From assembly GCA_951640165.1 (NCBI GenBank), contig OX621255.1:8060001-8124000 (forward strand): DNA of 64,000 bases. The letters run 5' to 3'. Positions within the stretch are counted from its first letter, which is position 1. Each line of letters opens with the position of its first letter. The notes under the pieces were generated by a model, which was not told where the DNA came from, did not search any database, and worked only from the letters and a program-made list of their open reading frames with translations. Origin of the DNA: Pseudoips prasinana. Lineage: Eukaryota > Arthropoda > Insecta > Lepidoptera > Nolidae. Positions 43,049 through 52,760 of the stretch are shown here, one piece after another. The position numbers and the translations under genes were made by a program.

Positions 43049-43283
43049 TACTTTTTGTGTGTAAAATTAATTTTCCAATCCAATGTTGTTAGTTTAGGAG
43101 ATAACATTTTAAAAAGTGTATTTTAAATAAGGATTTTATAAAAAAAATTATTTATGTAACTATTAAAAAAAATATGTTTACGAAGTTATTTGTCGCACCA
43201 ATAGTAACTGTTGATCTACCTGTAACAGCCATAAAAGTCACGGAGCTGAAATTTAAAATAAGATTTATAAATATTGTTACTTA
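43049..43283. other. unique DNA
   Basis: No recognised feature. Confidence 0.4.
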
Positions 43284-43512
43284 GAGCCGGCTGGCGTGGT
43301 TTATAGATACTTGCCTTTCACGCCGCAGGACGTGGGTTCGATTCCATCCCAGGACATATTAATGTACATGAACATGTCTGTTTGTCCTGAATTTGGGTGA
43401 ATGCACAAGTGTGTATTTACAAAATAAAAGTAGTATAAGTAATATTATATCAATGGTCTAGTTACCGTAATATAAACTCTGTTTAGTTTAGGATCAGATG
43501 ATATTATTATAA
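43284..43512 (+). mobile_element. SINE-B copy
   Basis: GAGCCGGCTGGCGTGGTTTA, GCCTTTCACGCCGCAGGACG, GGGTTCGATTCCATCCCAGG, CCTGAATTTGGGTGAATGCA, TGTTTAGTTTAGGATCAGAT. Confidence 0.83.
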
Positions 43513-43669
43513 TCATACAAAGTTATTTAACAGACTTCAAAAAAGAAAGAAAAATCCGGATGCTGGTCTCATTTAAATTTCAATCAAATCAATGGTCTAA
43601 AAGAAAATTTAAAGTGGTTTTTTAAAAATATTTATTTATTAGTAGGATTTTGGACTTGCTATCCTTGCT

Positions 43670-43732
43670 ACCTTTGTTTTCATATTATACTGGGGCACAC
43701 TGGGGTGCCCAGTATAATATGAAAACAAAGGT
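43670..43732. repeat. 28-bp hairpin adjoining a LINE tail
   Basis: ACCTTTGTTTTCATATTATA...CAC (43670-43698) pairs with 43705-43732, one G bulge, loop ACTGGG. Confidence 0.9.
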
Positions 43733-43862
43733 TATCATAGGTTGTCTCGAAGAGATTGCTACAAAGCAATAAGACCGCCGATTGTACCTGTATTTGCTTA
43801 TTTTTAAGTCATGTATTGTTTCTTTTGGTGCAATAAAGTGTACTCTATGTATCTATCTAAAA
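43733..43862 (+). mobile_element. retroelement 3' end with AATAAA signal
   Basis: GGTTGTCTCGAAGAGATTGC, AAAGCAATAAGACCGCC..TTGTACCTGT, GTGCAATAAAGTGTACTC, then (TATC)n and A-rich end. I recognise this order as a common lepidopteran retroelement 3' end; its clade is not certain. Confidence 0.55.
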
Positions 43863-43964
43863 AAACGCTTTAATTTCAAATTGGGACAACGTTTCATTCG
43901 CTTTAAGAAGGAGTATATTGTATTAATCCTTTCTAGTGTGAATACTTCTTAAGTTATCGCTCTC

Positions 43965-44430
43965 AGTTGCAGTTATCGGACAACGATCGTTAAGATCATG
44001 TTACTCAAAGCTAACATTATTACCCCCTTGAGTCAGTGTTGTATATTGATATGGCTTAACGACTGTTATCCGATAATTGTTACCGGGAGCGTTAGCTTAA
44101 AAAGCAAATCTAGGTACTACTTTGGCGATCACCCATCTATAGACACCTTTTCATCTTTTCCATCGCTTGCGGATCGGTAAGGGCACATAGTCTTTAAGCA
44201 CCAATCATGTATTTTCAGCGAGTAAAACACCGTTTCATAATCAATTGCCGACCTAAAGCAAATAGGTGCGAGGCTGGTTTATAGATGGGCGACCGTCCCA
44301 GTGGTTTATTTCGGAGCATCTCCGTGCCTTGGAGGGTACGTTAAGCTTACTTGTGTACCATGTCAGGAGCCTACTGGGTGGCTTGCACAATTCTGACACA
44401 AGGGGTTACCACAGACCATACGATAAAGAA
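43965..44430. repeat. L repeats in inverted, scrambled arrangement
   Basis: 43970-44010 and 44265-44430 read in the forward L orientation (CGTGCCTTGGAGGGTACGTT, CATGTCAGGAGCCTACTGGG, CAGACCATACGATAAAG). 44050-44150 reads in reverse (ATGGCTTAACGACTG, GGCGATCACCCATCTATAGA, with TCTATAGATGGGCGACC-like partner at 44280). Confidence 0.6.
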
Positions 44431-44725
44431 GGTCCCTAATATTCTGTCTCTATCTGACATTGTGGTGACTTTAGGTAGGTTTAATAATGGATATATGCGT
44501 CTTATGTGGCAAATATATAAAGTGAGAATTAAAGTCAAGATCTAACTTATTGATAGAATCAGTCCATTTTTTTATATAACCTTAACCTTCATGAGATTGG
44601 CTTTGTTTGATAAATTAATCTTTAAGAAAAGGTACTTTCCCTTTTATTATTATATATATTTCTAAAGATAAATATATTTTAGTTCGGGAGACTCCATTAG
44701 CGTTATAAATGACACGGTGTATGTA
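44431..44725. other. unique DNA
   Basis: No recognised feature. Confidence 0.4.
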
Positions 44726-44859
44726 CAGACGCCAGCACATCCAGCTACCCCAATCTGTCAAATTTCTTTTATAGATTTTCAACTTTATCAAATAAGCATA
44801 AGGTTCACTATCAATTGGGGAAATTTGACAGATCGGGTAGCTTGATGTGCTGGCGTCTG
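44726..44859 (-). mobile_element. MITE-F copy 4, inverted interior
   Basis: 134 bp; both ends CAGACGCCAGCACATC.AGCT; TA on both sides (44724-44725, 44860-44861). The interior runs in reverse relative to the other copies. Confidence 0.87.
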
Positions 44860-44890
44860 TAATAAAACAAAATCGTTAATCGCGAGAAAA

Positions 44891-44947
44891 ATATTATCTT
44901 TATAACAAATGTCATAAGTTGTATGAGATTTGTTATAAAGATAATAT
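44891..44947. repeat. perfect 20-bp hairpin
   Basis: ATATTATCTTTATAACAAAT (44891-44910) and its complement (44928-44947), 17-nt loop. Confidence 0.9.
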
Positions 44948-45795
44948 TATACTACTACATATAATTTGTGTGCTTTCTTCGCTTTGACTTTTTCTTGAGG
45001 ACTAGAAAAGATTTTATCTATCTATCTAAAATTGTTTATTTAGTTTTTGATTTCTGTGAAAACGCCACGTCATTACACACGTTTAGACTGTCTTACACCT
45101 TACTAAACTACCAAATGAGTACCTACCGTAAACACGTTGTCAATGTCTTAGTGTATTTAGCGATGTGTCAACGACTGTACTTATTGCTTAAATAAAGTTA
45201 GTACAATATATTTTGCACAGCGAATGCAATATGAAATTAAGCGGAGCTGCACGTCTATTTCGGGAGTGTCAAAGATCGTATCAGTTAAGGTCGGGTCAGA
45301 CGAAGGTTATATCTATAACTGCATCAAGTTTTAAATCAGGTTCGATATAGAAAGATGAAAGGATGGATATTATCTTAGGAATATGAAGTAGTTTCGGTTA
45401 ATATTATTAAAACATAGGTAACTCTCACTTTTAACAGTATGTTCTAATATAAGGTATTACTTTCTAATACATATTATAAATGAATGTGAATTTGTTCGTT
45501 ACGCCTTTATACCTTAATTACTTTACTGAAATTTACAGAACGGTTCGGTTTCGGTATATATGGTTGTATTGGCGATCTTAGTATAAGATGTGATCTATTG
45601 CAGGCAATCGAGGTGATGAATGGACAAAGGAGATTTAGAGAAAGGAGGAAGTGTACAACCAATTTTCCTAAAAGGTACTATTTACTTGGTACTTGTACGT
45701 AATATATAAATGTGTAAATTGAGCGTGTCCTACATTTTCTGCTCATCTAAGGGAAAGTTATCCATGTGATTTCCGGTCCAGTAAGAATAATTCGG
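44948..45795. other. unique DNA
   Basis: No recognised feature; the 75-codon frame at 44968-45195 has no domain I know. Confidence 0.4.
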
Positions 45796-46015
45796 TCACC
45801 CTGTACCATCCCGTGGGTGTTCTAAAATACGAATAAGGGATACACCAGTTAGTTGGGAATCAGCGCCTCCTGTGGCAGATGTGACAGCCATCAACTAACT
45901 GCGGTCACCAACTCGCAAGCCGAGCGTGGTGACTCAGGCAAAGCCCTACATACACAACGCTTTGGGGGAAGCCTATGTCCAGCAGTGGACGATACGATAT
46001 TAGGCTGATAATGTA
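45796..46015 (+). repeat. Q repeat, complete copy
   Basis: TACCATCCCGTGGGTGTTCT, AGGGATACACCAGTTAGTTG, CGGTCACCAACTCGCAAGCC, GTGGTGACTCAGGCAAAGCC, AAGCCTATGTCCAGCAGTGG, ATATTAGGCTGATAATG. The tail is RTE-like. Confidence 0.75.
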
Positions 46016-46197
46016 GGGAACTTGGTGACGATGACTTTGGATGAATGGTGTTGCCTAACCATCACTTAACAGTTTTGTTTTTTATTGTAAAATATGTTTC
46101 CTGTTATTAACATTTAAAGTAAGTGCGAACATACTCGTATTTATTTTGAAATGACTGTCCCATCTTAAACAAGATGCAATATATATATATATATATA

Positions 46198-46515
46198 CTA
46201 GCTGTGCCCCACGGTTTTACCCGCGTTAAACTTTATAAATAACCACAGCTCCTCCCCTGTAGGAGATAGTTTGATAATATGTAGCCTATATGTTGACCCC
46301 ACCTCTTAGTAATATTCATACAATTTTTTAATTAAATCCATTCAGTACTTTTTGAGTTTTGTTTATGTCCATACATACAGACAAATAAACAAACATTTAA
46401 AAACTATATTTTTGGCTTCGATATCGTTTGCGGATCACGCCACAAGTATCCTTTAAAAAAAATATTCAATACCTATACAGTTTTGACTTTTATACGATTT
46501 TATTATATGTATAGA
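46198..46515 (-). mobile_element. Helitron-like element (Hel copy 3)
   Basis: CTAG terminus next to an (AT)n run, CCCCACGGTTTTACCCGCG hairpin (one substitution), ends TGTATAGA. Same family as 8405 and 22511. Confidence 0.78.
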
Positions 46516-46523
46516 TAGATAGA

Positions 46524-46794
46524 TCACAGCTCCTCCCCCGTAGGTGATAGCGTGATAATATGTAGCCTATATGTAGATCTGATCTCTTAGTAATATTCAT
46601 GCAAAATTTGAAGTTAATTCATGCAGTACTTTTTGAGTTTTGTTTATGTCCATACATACAGACAAATAGACAAAAAAATTTAATAACTATATTTTCGGGT
46701 TCGATATCGATTGTAGATCACGCCCCAAGTATACTTTTAAAAAATATTCAATGTACAGTTTTGACTTTCCTACGATTTTATTATATGTATATAT
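46524..46794 (-). mobile_element. Helitron-like element (Hel copy 4), tandem to copy 3
   Basis: Starts at TCACAGCTCCTCCCCCGTAG, lacking the last about 47 bp (the hairpin/CTAG end), and continues to CGATTTTATTATATGTATAT. It is in the same orientation as copy 3 and joined to it by (TAGA)n. Confidence 0.78.
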
Positions 46795-47571
46795 ATCACG
46801 TCCACTAACCACGCTATCAGACCCGTATTGATATTAATGACAATTTTAAACACACACCGAAAATGTTATAGTAACTATATATGTGAATTAAAAGCGGCGA
46901 CGCTCAATTCAATTTTATTATTACCATGAATTTTTGCTTTTGACGTCGGTAAATTTTCTTATTCCGTGTATTTTCTAATTCCTTGTTTTTTTCCTATTTC
47001 TATTGACATCTACTCTCATTACGATGGCTAATAGTGCCATATCTCTATAGTATGCAGATGCTGGTGGTATGCTGTGACGAGAAGATTTGTGACATCAATA
47101 ATCCCGAGCTCTTATTAACTTCCTTATATCTGTTTACAGAAAACCCGCACTATTGTAGCGTGTTGCGATTTGTACATTAAGCACTACTTATATGGGGTAT
47201 ATGACTGTTTATTTTTGTATTGAAAGCTGCTACTCTCAAGCTTGCTCACTCGACATTTGGGAAGCGCAGCTACAAGAACATCAACCCGATTACTATAATA
47301 TTGCCAAGTAAAATAGCAAGAGCGTTCTTGAAATGGTAGAGCAAAAAAGACTTTCATATATTCGGTACATATTTTTGTTCATGAACATGTTACATAAAAA
47401 AAGGAACCGTGCGAACTAGTTTCAACTTTATTTTGTCGATAACAGAGTCGTTATTTACATAAGTTCTTACGAAATGAACGTTCTTTAGGTACGAAGTGAA
47501 ATCTTTATTCTGTGCTAGCGCCTAAGCCCACAATAGGCTGGAGTATATCCCTTCCTTTTCACATTTTCGCT
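46795..47571. other. unique DNA
   Basis: No recognised feature. Confidence 0.4.
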
Positions 47572-47755
47572 CAATAACTCCGATAAGGATATCCTGATAG
47601 GAATAGACACGATTGTGATGAGCAAGCGGTTGTTCGAGTAAGTGTGGAGAATATAAGTCTTTGGGAATCTGGTGATTCAATGGTTACGTGCAGTGGACAT
47701 TACGTCGATGGATATACTTGTCTTTTCTCTTAGCTAGTTTTCATTTAATCGTAAT
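47572..47755 (+). repeat. segment A, first copy
   Basis: ATAACTCCGATAAGGATATC ... TCTTTTCTCTTAG..AGTTTTCATT. Repeated at 48206-48370, 634 bp downstream. Confidence 0.88.
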
Positions 47756-47795
47756 AGCTGTTCAAGCCACCCAGGTTAACCGACTTTTACGATTA

Positions 47796-48195
47796 CGAGC
47801 AATTCCCTTTGTTCTAAGAGATATTTAGTTCTTTTGGAGCAATTATTTACTTTGAGCCTTAATTTTTGAGTTTCTTATAGGGATATTTACATAGTAAAGT
47901 ATTTAGCTGTCCGTTTGTATTGGAGTCTATTACTAACCATAATTATATGAGTGATTATTGCTTTATTGCCTCAAAACACTGACACCACTAAAATTGCAAT
48001 GACCAGGCTAGTTTCTATAAGAAATGTGTCTAGGTAGGACGTTCCGTGTTGGTACACAGGTAACATGTACACAGGTACTCAAACAACTAACCCCGAAACG
48101 AAATATCACCGAAATTAATCTGGATGTATAAATATAAATCTTAAACTTACACATACAGTGTAATATTATCTTTTTGATCTTTAAATATTTTTGAA
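47796..48195 (+). repeat. segment B, uninterrupted copy
   Basis: GATTACGAGCAATTCCCTTT ... CTTTAAATATTTTTGAATAAC. Colinear with 51399-51958 but lacks the RTE-2 insertion found there. Confidence 0.88.
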
Positions 48196-48205
48196 TAACT
48201 AACAT

Positions 48206-48370
48206 AATAACTCCGATAAGGATATCCTAATAGGAATAGACACGATTGTGATGAGCAAGCGGTTATTCGAGTAAGTGTGGGGAATATAAGTCTTGGGGAA
48301 TCTGGTTACGTGCAGTGGACATTACGTCGATGGATATACTTGTCTTTTCTCTTAGGAAGTTTTCATTCCG
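48206..48370 (+). repeat. segment A, second copy
   Basis: Same as 47572-47755 with a short deletion (GGTGATTCAAT missing) and a few substitutions. Confidence 0.88.
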
Positions 48371-48432
48371 ACTGCATTGCATTTCATCACCGACTGCTTT
48401 AAAAAGACTCAACAATTTTAAGCGATCACCTG

Positions 48433-48640
48433 TAATAATAATATCTTGGGACAGTATGCACACATGACCATCTGATCCCAAACTAAGCAGAGCTTGTACT
48501 ATGGAAACCAGATAACTGATATACTTTATATAGTACTTTTCTTTTGTTAATACATAATTATATAGGTACTCAGGAGAAACAGATATATTCAAGCACACAA
48601 ATCTGTCTTGGGTGGGAATCGAACCCACGATCTGCGCCAA
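48433..48640 (-). mobile_element. SINE-B copy, head partly lost
   Basis: Minus strand: GATCGTGGGTTCGATTCCCA, CCCAAGACAGATTTGTGTGC, body, CTCTGCTTAGTTTGGGATCA, ending (ATT)n. A-box half is missing. The 125-codon minus frame across it is not a gene. Confidence 0.8.
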
Positions 48641-48684
48641 ATATTTACTTTTTCAAGTATAGATTTAATTTTTGGTCAAATTTT

Positions 48685-48960
48685 CACAATAAAAATAAAA
48701 ATAAATAAAAATAAAAAAGGTTTTTATTCACGTAGACTTTAAAAAAGCGCTTGTAAATAGTCAGAACATGTTTGTAGTATTATAGTTGTATACATTATTA
48801 TTTCTTGTAACATAGATATTTAGGTACACATTGTATTGATAGTATTAAAACATTAATAAAATTTATTTTATAACAGCAATGATATTTAGCTAGCTCGTAT
48901 CAAGTTATTGTCAAGAGATTATGTATAAGTTTAAATATCTAGTTTAAGTCTAATTATATA
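48685..48960 (-). mobile_element. non-LTR tail, family shared with 29807-30062
   Basis: (AAATA)n, GGTTTTTATTCACGTAGACT, AAAAAAGCGCTTGTAAATAG, CAGAACATGTTTGTAGTA, GATATTTAGGTACAC, AGCTAGCTCGTATCAAGTTA. Confidence 0.65.
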
Positions 48961-49411
48961 GTTTACATATTATACATAGTATACATATTCAAAGTATAAA
49001 AACACACAGATACTCAGAAAACTGATAGCAATTGACCCCCGTTTTGTCCAAACGCCCAGACAATACCCTACAAAAAGCCAATAAGCTACAATGATGATAA
49101 CTTTGGTACCTACATATGGGCATACTAGATATCAATTTTCTTTACACACGTATTGAAAAAAGGACCTTAAAGTTCCATGTGAAGGTACATAATCCAATTA
49201 GATTAGCTTTCACTGCTTAGTGACTATTACCACTGTCAATTAACAAAAAGCCATCTGGTGAAAAAAAATGTGTTGATTGCCACATTAATTGTGGCTTAAT
49301 GGCGGTAAGAGAGTGATGCCTTTTGCGTAATTGGTACGGCTAGTTACTTAATGATTCACTTATATAGAAGCAAAAAGAATGATAAGAAAAACAGGAAGAA
49401 AGATAAGATAA
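48961..49411. other. unique DNA
   Basis: No recognised feature. Confidence 0.4.
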
Positions 49412-49475
49412 CGAGCCGGTTGCCGTGGTTGGTAAACGCTTGCCTTTCATGCCGCAGCTCGTGGGTTCGTATCTA
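49412..49475 (+). mobile_element. SINE-B head fragment
   Basis: GAGCCGGTTGCCGTGGTTGG, AAACGCTTGCCTTTCATGCC, GCAGCTCGTGGGTTCG. Stops within the B-box. Confidence 0.72.
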
Positions 49476-49562
49476 TGTTACGTGTCGATTACACCATTGT
49501 TTGGTTTCGTTTAGGTTGAAAAAGATAAATTTAATAAATCCACCTCTTTTCTAATAGGAACT

Positions 49563-49712
49563 TAGACTGACCTGTTGGTCTAATGATTAGTGACTCTGAC
49601 TGCTAAAGCCAGAGGTCATGGGTTTGATTTCCAACCGGGACAAATCTTTGTGTGATGAACACGGTTACTTGTTATGTGTCTGGGTGTAATTTAAATACAA
49701 TATGTACATATG
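49563..49712 (+). mobile_element. SINE-O copy, 3' part lost
   Basis: GACCTGTTGGTCTAATGATTAG, CTGACTGCTAAAGCC, GGGTTTGATTTCCAACCGGG, GTGTCTGGGTGTAATTTAAA, CAATATGTACATATGTG. The next element (SINE-B) begins immediately. Confidence 0.75.
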
Positions 49713-49715
49713 TGT

Positions 49716-50395
49716 TACGGGCACGTTGGCGTGGTTGGTTAATGCTTTCTTTCCAGGTTGTAGGTTCGATTCCCGCCCAGGACAAATATTTACATACATA
49801 CATACATACATAGACTCACGCCTGTTTCCCAGAGGTAGGCAGAGACAACGGATTTCCATTTGTCAGGATCTTTGCATACTTCTTTTGCCTCGGTTACTGT
49901 CATTATATTCTTCATACATGCTCGCCGGTTTAGGGCACTTCTGACCTGCCCTTTCTTGAGAACATCTCCAATTTGGTCAGAGAATGTTCGACGTGGTCTT
50001 CCCCTTCCGGCTGTCCCATTCACACAGGCCAGGTATACTTCTTTCATTCATCCTTTCTAAATGGCCAAACCATCTCAGCATGCCTTTTTCAATCTTTGTG
50101 ACTACATCCTCTTTCACACCACAACGCTCTTTTACATCAGTATTTCGAATTCTGTCTCTCAAAGTCACACCACACATATTACTTCTCAGAGCTCTCATTT
50201 CAAACAAATATTTGTATGTATAAAAATGTCTATTTGGCCTGAGTCTGGGTGTAATTATCTATATAAGTATGAATTTATAAAAGAAAAGTAGTACATGTCT
50301 TATATCAGTTATCTGGTTTCCATAGTACAAACTCTGCTTATTTTGGGATCAGATGGCCGTGAGTGAATATTTAAATGTTATTATTATTATACTTT
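49716..50395 (+). mobile_element. SINE-B copy split by RTE-1
   Basis: 49716-49791 carries the head (GTTGGCGTGGTTGGTTAATG, GGTTCGATTCCCGCCCAGGA, CAAATATTT). 50214-50395 carries the rest (GCCTGAGTCTGGGTGTAATT, CTCTGCTTATTTTGGGATCA, GATGGCCGTG, (ATT)n). The two parts join without loss once the insertion and one duplicated copy are removed. Confidence 0.88.
49792..50203 (-). mobile_element. RTE-1 copy nested in SINE-B
   Basis: 412 bp, minus orientation, tail (ATGT)n. Encodes the RTE-1 C-terminus ([45 protein letters not shown]) but a 14-bp deletion near 50045 relative to the 7 kb copy shifts the frame. Target duplication ACAAATATTT at 49782-49791 and 50204-50213. Confidence 0.93.
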
Positions 50396-50519
50396 AGAGA
50401 AATCAACCAAATGTGTCAACAAACAACAAACCATTTTATATTATGTATCGCTGATAGGTTATACGTATTTGCAAAAAAAAAAACAATCATTACTAGTGGA
50501 ACATATTTCGACTTGTTTC

Positions 50520-50770
50520 TTGCTGTGTGGTGACTGCGGCGAATATCAGAATATCATCACCTCATCTCATCCCGTGGGGAGCGTAGAAGTTGAACCGAGG
50601 AAATTCATTAACCAGAGGACGGGCAGAAACTTCTACCTAAGTACTATGATCATCATACTGCGATCGCTAACCCGTCTGTCAAACGTGGTGATTATGACAT
50701 ATCCCCTCAAGATGATTCTTGGAGGAGGCTTTTGTCCAGCTGTGGATTTCTCAAGGCTGTTATAATAAAC
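50520..50770 (+). repeat. H repeat copy
   Basis: GCTGTGTGGTGACTGCGGCG, CACCTCATCTCATCCCGTGG, CATACTGCGATCGCTAACCC, GTCTGTCAAACGTGGTGATT, AGGCTTTTGTCCAGCTGTGG. The 98-codon frame over it is a by-product. Confidence 0.72.
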
Positions 50771-50937
50771 TCATTTATATAGACAATTGTAACGAGCTTA
50801 AACTGCATGGAGTTATTGTTTCACTGTTCGTGTAGCGTTCTGTCTGATATCATGGTCCGTTTCAATAACACCAATCTATCATAATGACAAATTATAATTT
50901 TATAACATTATTCGCAAATAAAAACGTAAATAAAATG

Positions 50938-51022
50938 GAAATTCATTCATTTTATCGCCTGGTGGATCTCGAACCACCACCCTCTCCTTATCCGGGGTAG
51001 GCGTTCCGCCATTAAGCTACGA
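50938..51022 (-). mobile_element. tRNA-like SINE head, isolated
   Basis: Minus strand: TTCGTAGCTTAATGGCGGAA, CGCCTACCCCGG, GGTGGTGGTTCGAGATCCAC. T-stem GGTGG/CCACC pairs, but the loop has one extra base and the acceptor ends do not pair well, so a working tRNA is unlikely. Confidence 0.45.
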
Positions 51023-51398
51023 ATGATACACATCGGCAGATTGAATTTAAAACTCCCTTGCTAACACGCTTACGGAGGATGTAGGTGCTACCCATCGGCT
51101 TTGTTTTCTAAAAATATGGCCGACTGATATGTTCACAACTGCATGTGAAAGATCATATCATTAACACTTTTAAAACTATTAAATATTGTGATGACATAAA
51201 AAATGCAGTAATCTGATCTTAAAAATAGATTTTATGAGATTAGATTGACGATTTTCATTAAAACAAAACAAAAAACTTTAACTAGAAATTTTGCCACAAA
51301 AATATCCTTAGTTTATTTATAAAGACTCGTTATTTAATTTCTCTTGTTTCTATTTAATTACTTTGATGTAATTGTATCCAACGAAATGGCTAATACGT
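51023..51398. other. unique DNA
   Basis: No recognised feature. Confidence 0.4.
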
Positions 51399-51958
51399 AG
51401 ATTACGAGCAATTCCCTTTTTTCTAAGAGATATTTAGTTCTTTTGGAACAATTATTTACTTTCAGTCTTAATTTATGAGTTTCTTATAGGGATATTTACA
51501 TAGTAAAATGTCCAGTTCTCCGTTTGTATTGGAGTCTGCTACTAAACATAATTATATGAGTGATTATTGCCCTTTTTGCCTCAAACTCCCGATACCTCTA
51601 AAATTGCAATGGCCAGGCTAGATTCTATAAGGAATTGGTCTAGGTTGAAGGTTCCGTGTGGCAGCGTGGGAAGCCCCCCTACAAGATGGACCGATGATCT
51701 TGTGCGGGTCGCTGGAAACTGCTGGATGCGAATAGCGCAAGACCTGCAATTGTGGAGGCCTTTGTCCAGCAGTGGACGTCTTTCGGCTGATATGATGATG
51801 ATGAAGGTTCCGTGCTAGCACACAGGTAAGTATCACAAGCAACTAAACCGCGAACGAAATATCTCTGGATTGAATCTGGGTGAGGGGATCGAAATATTAA
51901 ACTTATAGATACAATATAATACATCTACACCCTTTGACCTTTAAATATCTTTGGATGT
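51399..51958 (+). repeat. segment B, copy carrying an RTE-2 insertion
   Basis: Colinear with 47796-48195 on both sides of 51659-51801 (GATTACGAGCAATTCCCTTT at the start, TTTAAATATCTTTGGATGTT at the end). Confidence 0.88.
51659..51801 (+). mobile_element. RTE-2 3' tail with target duplication
   Basis: Encodes GSVGSPPTRWTDDLVRVAGN, CWMRIAQDLQLWR, then after a frameshift AFVQQWTSFG and stop; tail (ATG)n. Flanked by TGAAGGTTCCGTG at 51646-51658 and 51802-51814. Confidence 0.92.
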
Positions 51959-51959
51959 T

Positions 51960-52113
51960 ATTAAAGAGAAAAATAAAATATTCGAGTAAGTTTATGAGCT
52001 TTCTGGTTGCCATGGTACAGCCTCTGGCAGTGTGTTAGTTCACTGCCAGAGGCTGTACTATGGCAAACAGAAAGCTCATAAACTTACTCAAATATTTTAT
52101 TTTTCTCTTTAAT
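51960..52113. repeat. 73-bp hairpin, 8-nt loop, three mismatches
   Basis: Arms 51960-52032 and 52041-52113, loop TGTTAGTT. Tip CCTCTGGCAGTG / CACTGCCAGAGG. Abuts segment B on the left and SINE-C on the right. Resembles a fold-back element, but no second copy was seen. Confidence 0.92.
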
Positions 52114-52117
52114 AGAC

Positions 52118-52627
52118 ATCGCCCGTAACCAGTAATCTTATCCCAGTGTTTCGGGTTACTTAACAAACATATAATAGACGGACACAAATTACATTCAGAC
52201 TCAGAACAACTATTTATGGACCACACAAATAGAAATAAAATAATTAAATTTATTCAGCACTTGGGTATTTACATACACTTGTACTTGTCAAGTTCACAAT
52301 TTATTACATAAACACAGTTTAAAAACAGTAATTCAAACAACAAAATATTTTGAATTAGTCCGTCCGTGCGGTCTGTTTCGTCACATATATTTTTAATATC
52401 CTTAAATAAATAGCAAGTTACTAAGCTATTATTGTTACATTTAGTAATTGTATATTAAAATTAAAGAATTGAAAACAACGAGCAGTTGGCTAGCGCTAAA
52501 GGCTCTCAACCAGTAGGTAATTTAAGCGACTAATACCTGAGGGCACCCTTAGTTGTCCGGCGCGGGAATCGATCCCGGGACAAGAAGCAGAGGCGACTGT
52601 CTTAGCTGCTGCGCCACAGGTGCATAC
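52118..52627 (-). mobile_element. SINE-C copy split by an insertion
   Basis: 52551-52627 holds the head on the minus strand (TGGCGCAGCAGCTAAGACAG, TCCCGGGATCGATTCCCGCG). 52118-52232 holds the body (CTATTTGTGTGGTCCATAAA, CTGAGTCTGAATGTAATTTG, TATTATATGTTTGTTAAGTA). The junction falls within the ACAAATAGTTGTCCGG block of intact SINE-C. Confidence 0.8.
52233..52550 (-). mobile_element. non-LTR-like tail nested in SINE-C
   Basis: 318-bp insert starting AAATAAAATAATTAAATTTA on the plus strand, the microsatellite-plus-TTTATT layout of the other truncated LINE tails. No coding remnant recognised and only a 2-3 bp ambiguous target overlap (AG/TAG). Confidence 0.55.
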
Positions 52628-52639
52628 ATTCGTATTTTA

Positions 52640-52760
52640 GATAAATTACATGCAGAGACAAAACAAATAATCGTGCTCATCAAATAGACTTTTCCTGAGT
52701 GGGGATCGAACCCACGCTTAGAAGTCAGGTTCACTAACCTCTACACCAACACGCCTGTCA
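52640..52760 (-). mobile_element. SINE-O copy, head and core
   Basis: Minus strand: GGCGTGTTGGTGTAGAGGTT, AGTGAACCTGACTTC, GTGGGTTCGATCCCCACTCA, GATGAGCACGATTATTTG, CTCTGCATGTAATTTA. Confidence 0.68.

Noticed and set aside
47572..48370. TRIM/LTR element (A as terminal repeat)
   Set aside because: A lacks TG...CA ends, no primer-binding site or flanking duplication was seen, and B occurs elsewhere without A.
48263..48640. 125-codon minus-strand frame
   Set aside because: It runs through segment A and a SINE-B copy, so it is chance coding of repeats.
50938..51022. Genuine tRNA gene on the minus strand
   Set aside because: The T-loop has an extra base and acceptor ends pair poorly, so a decayed SINE head is more likely.
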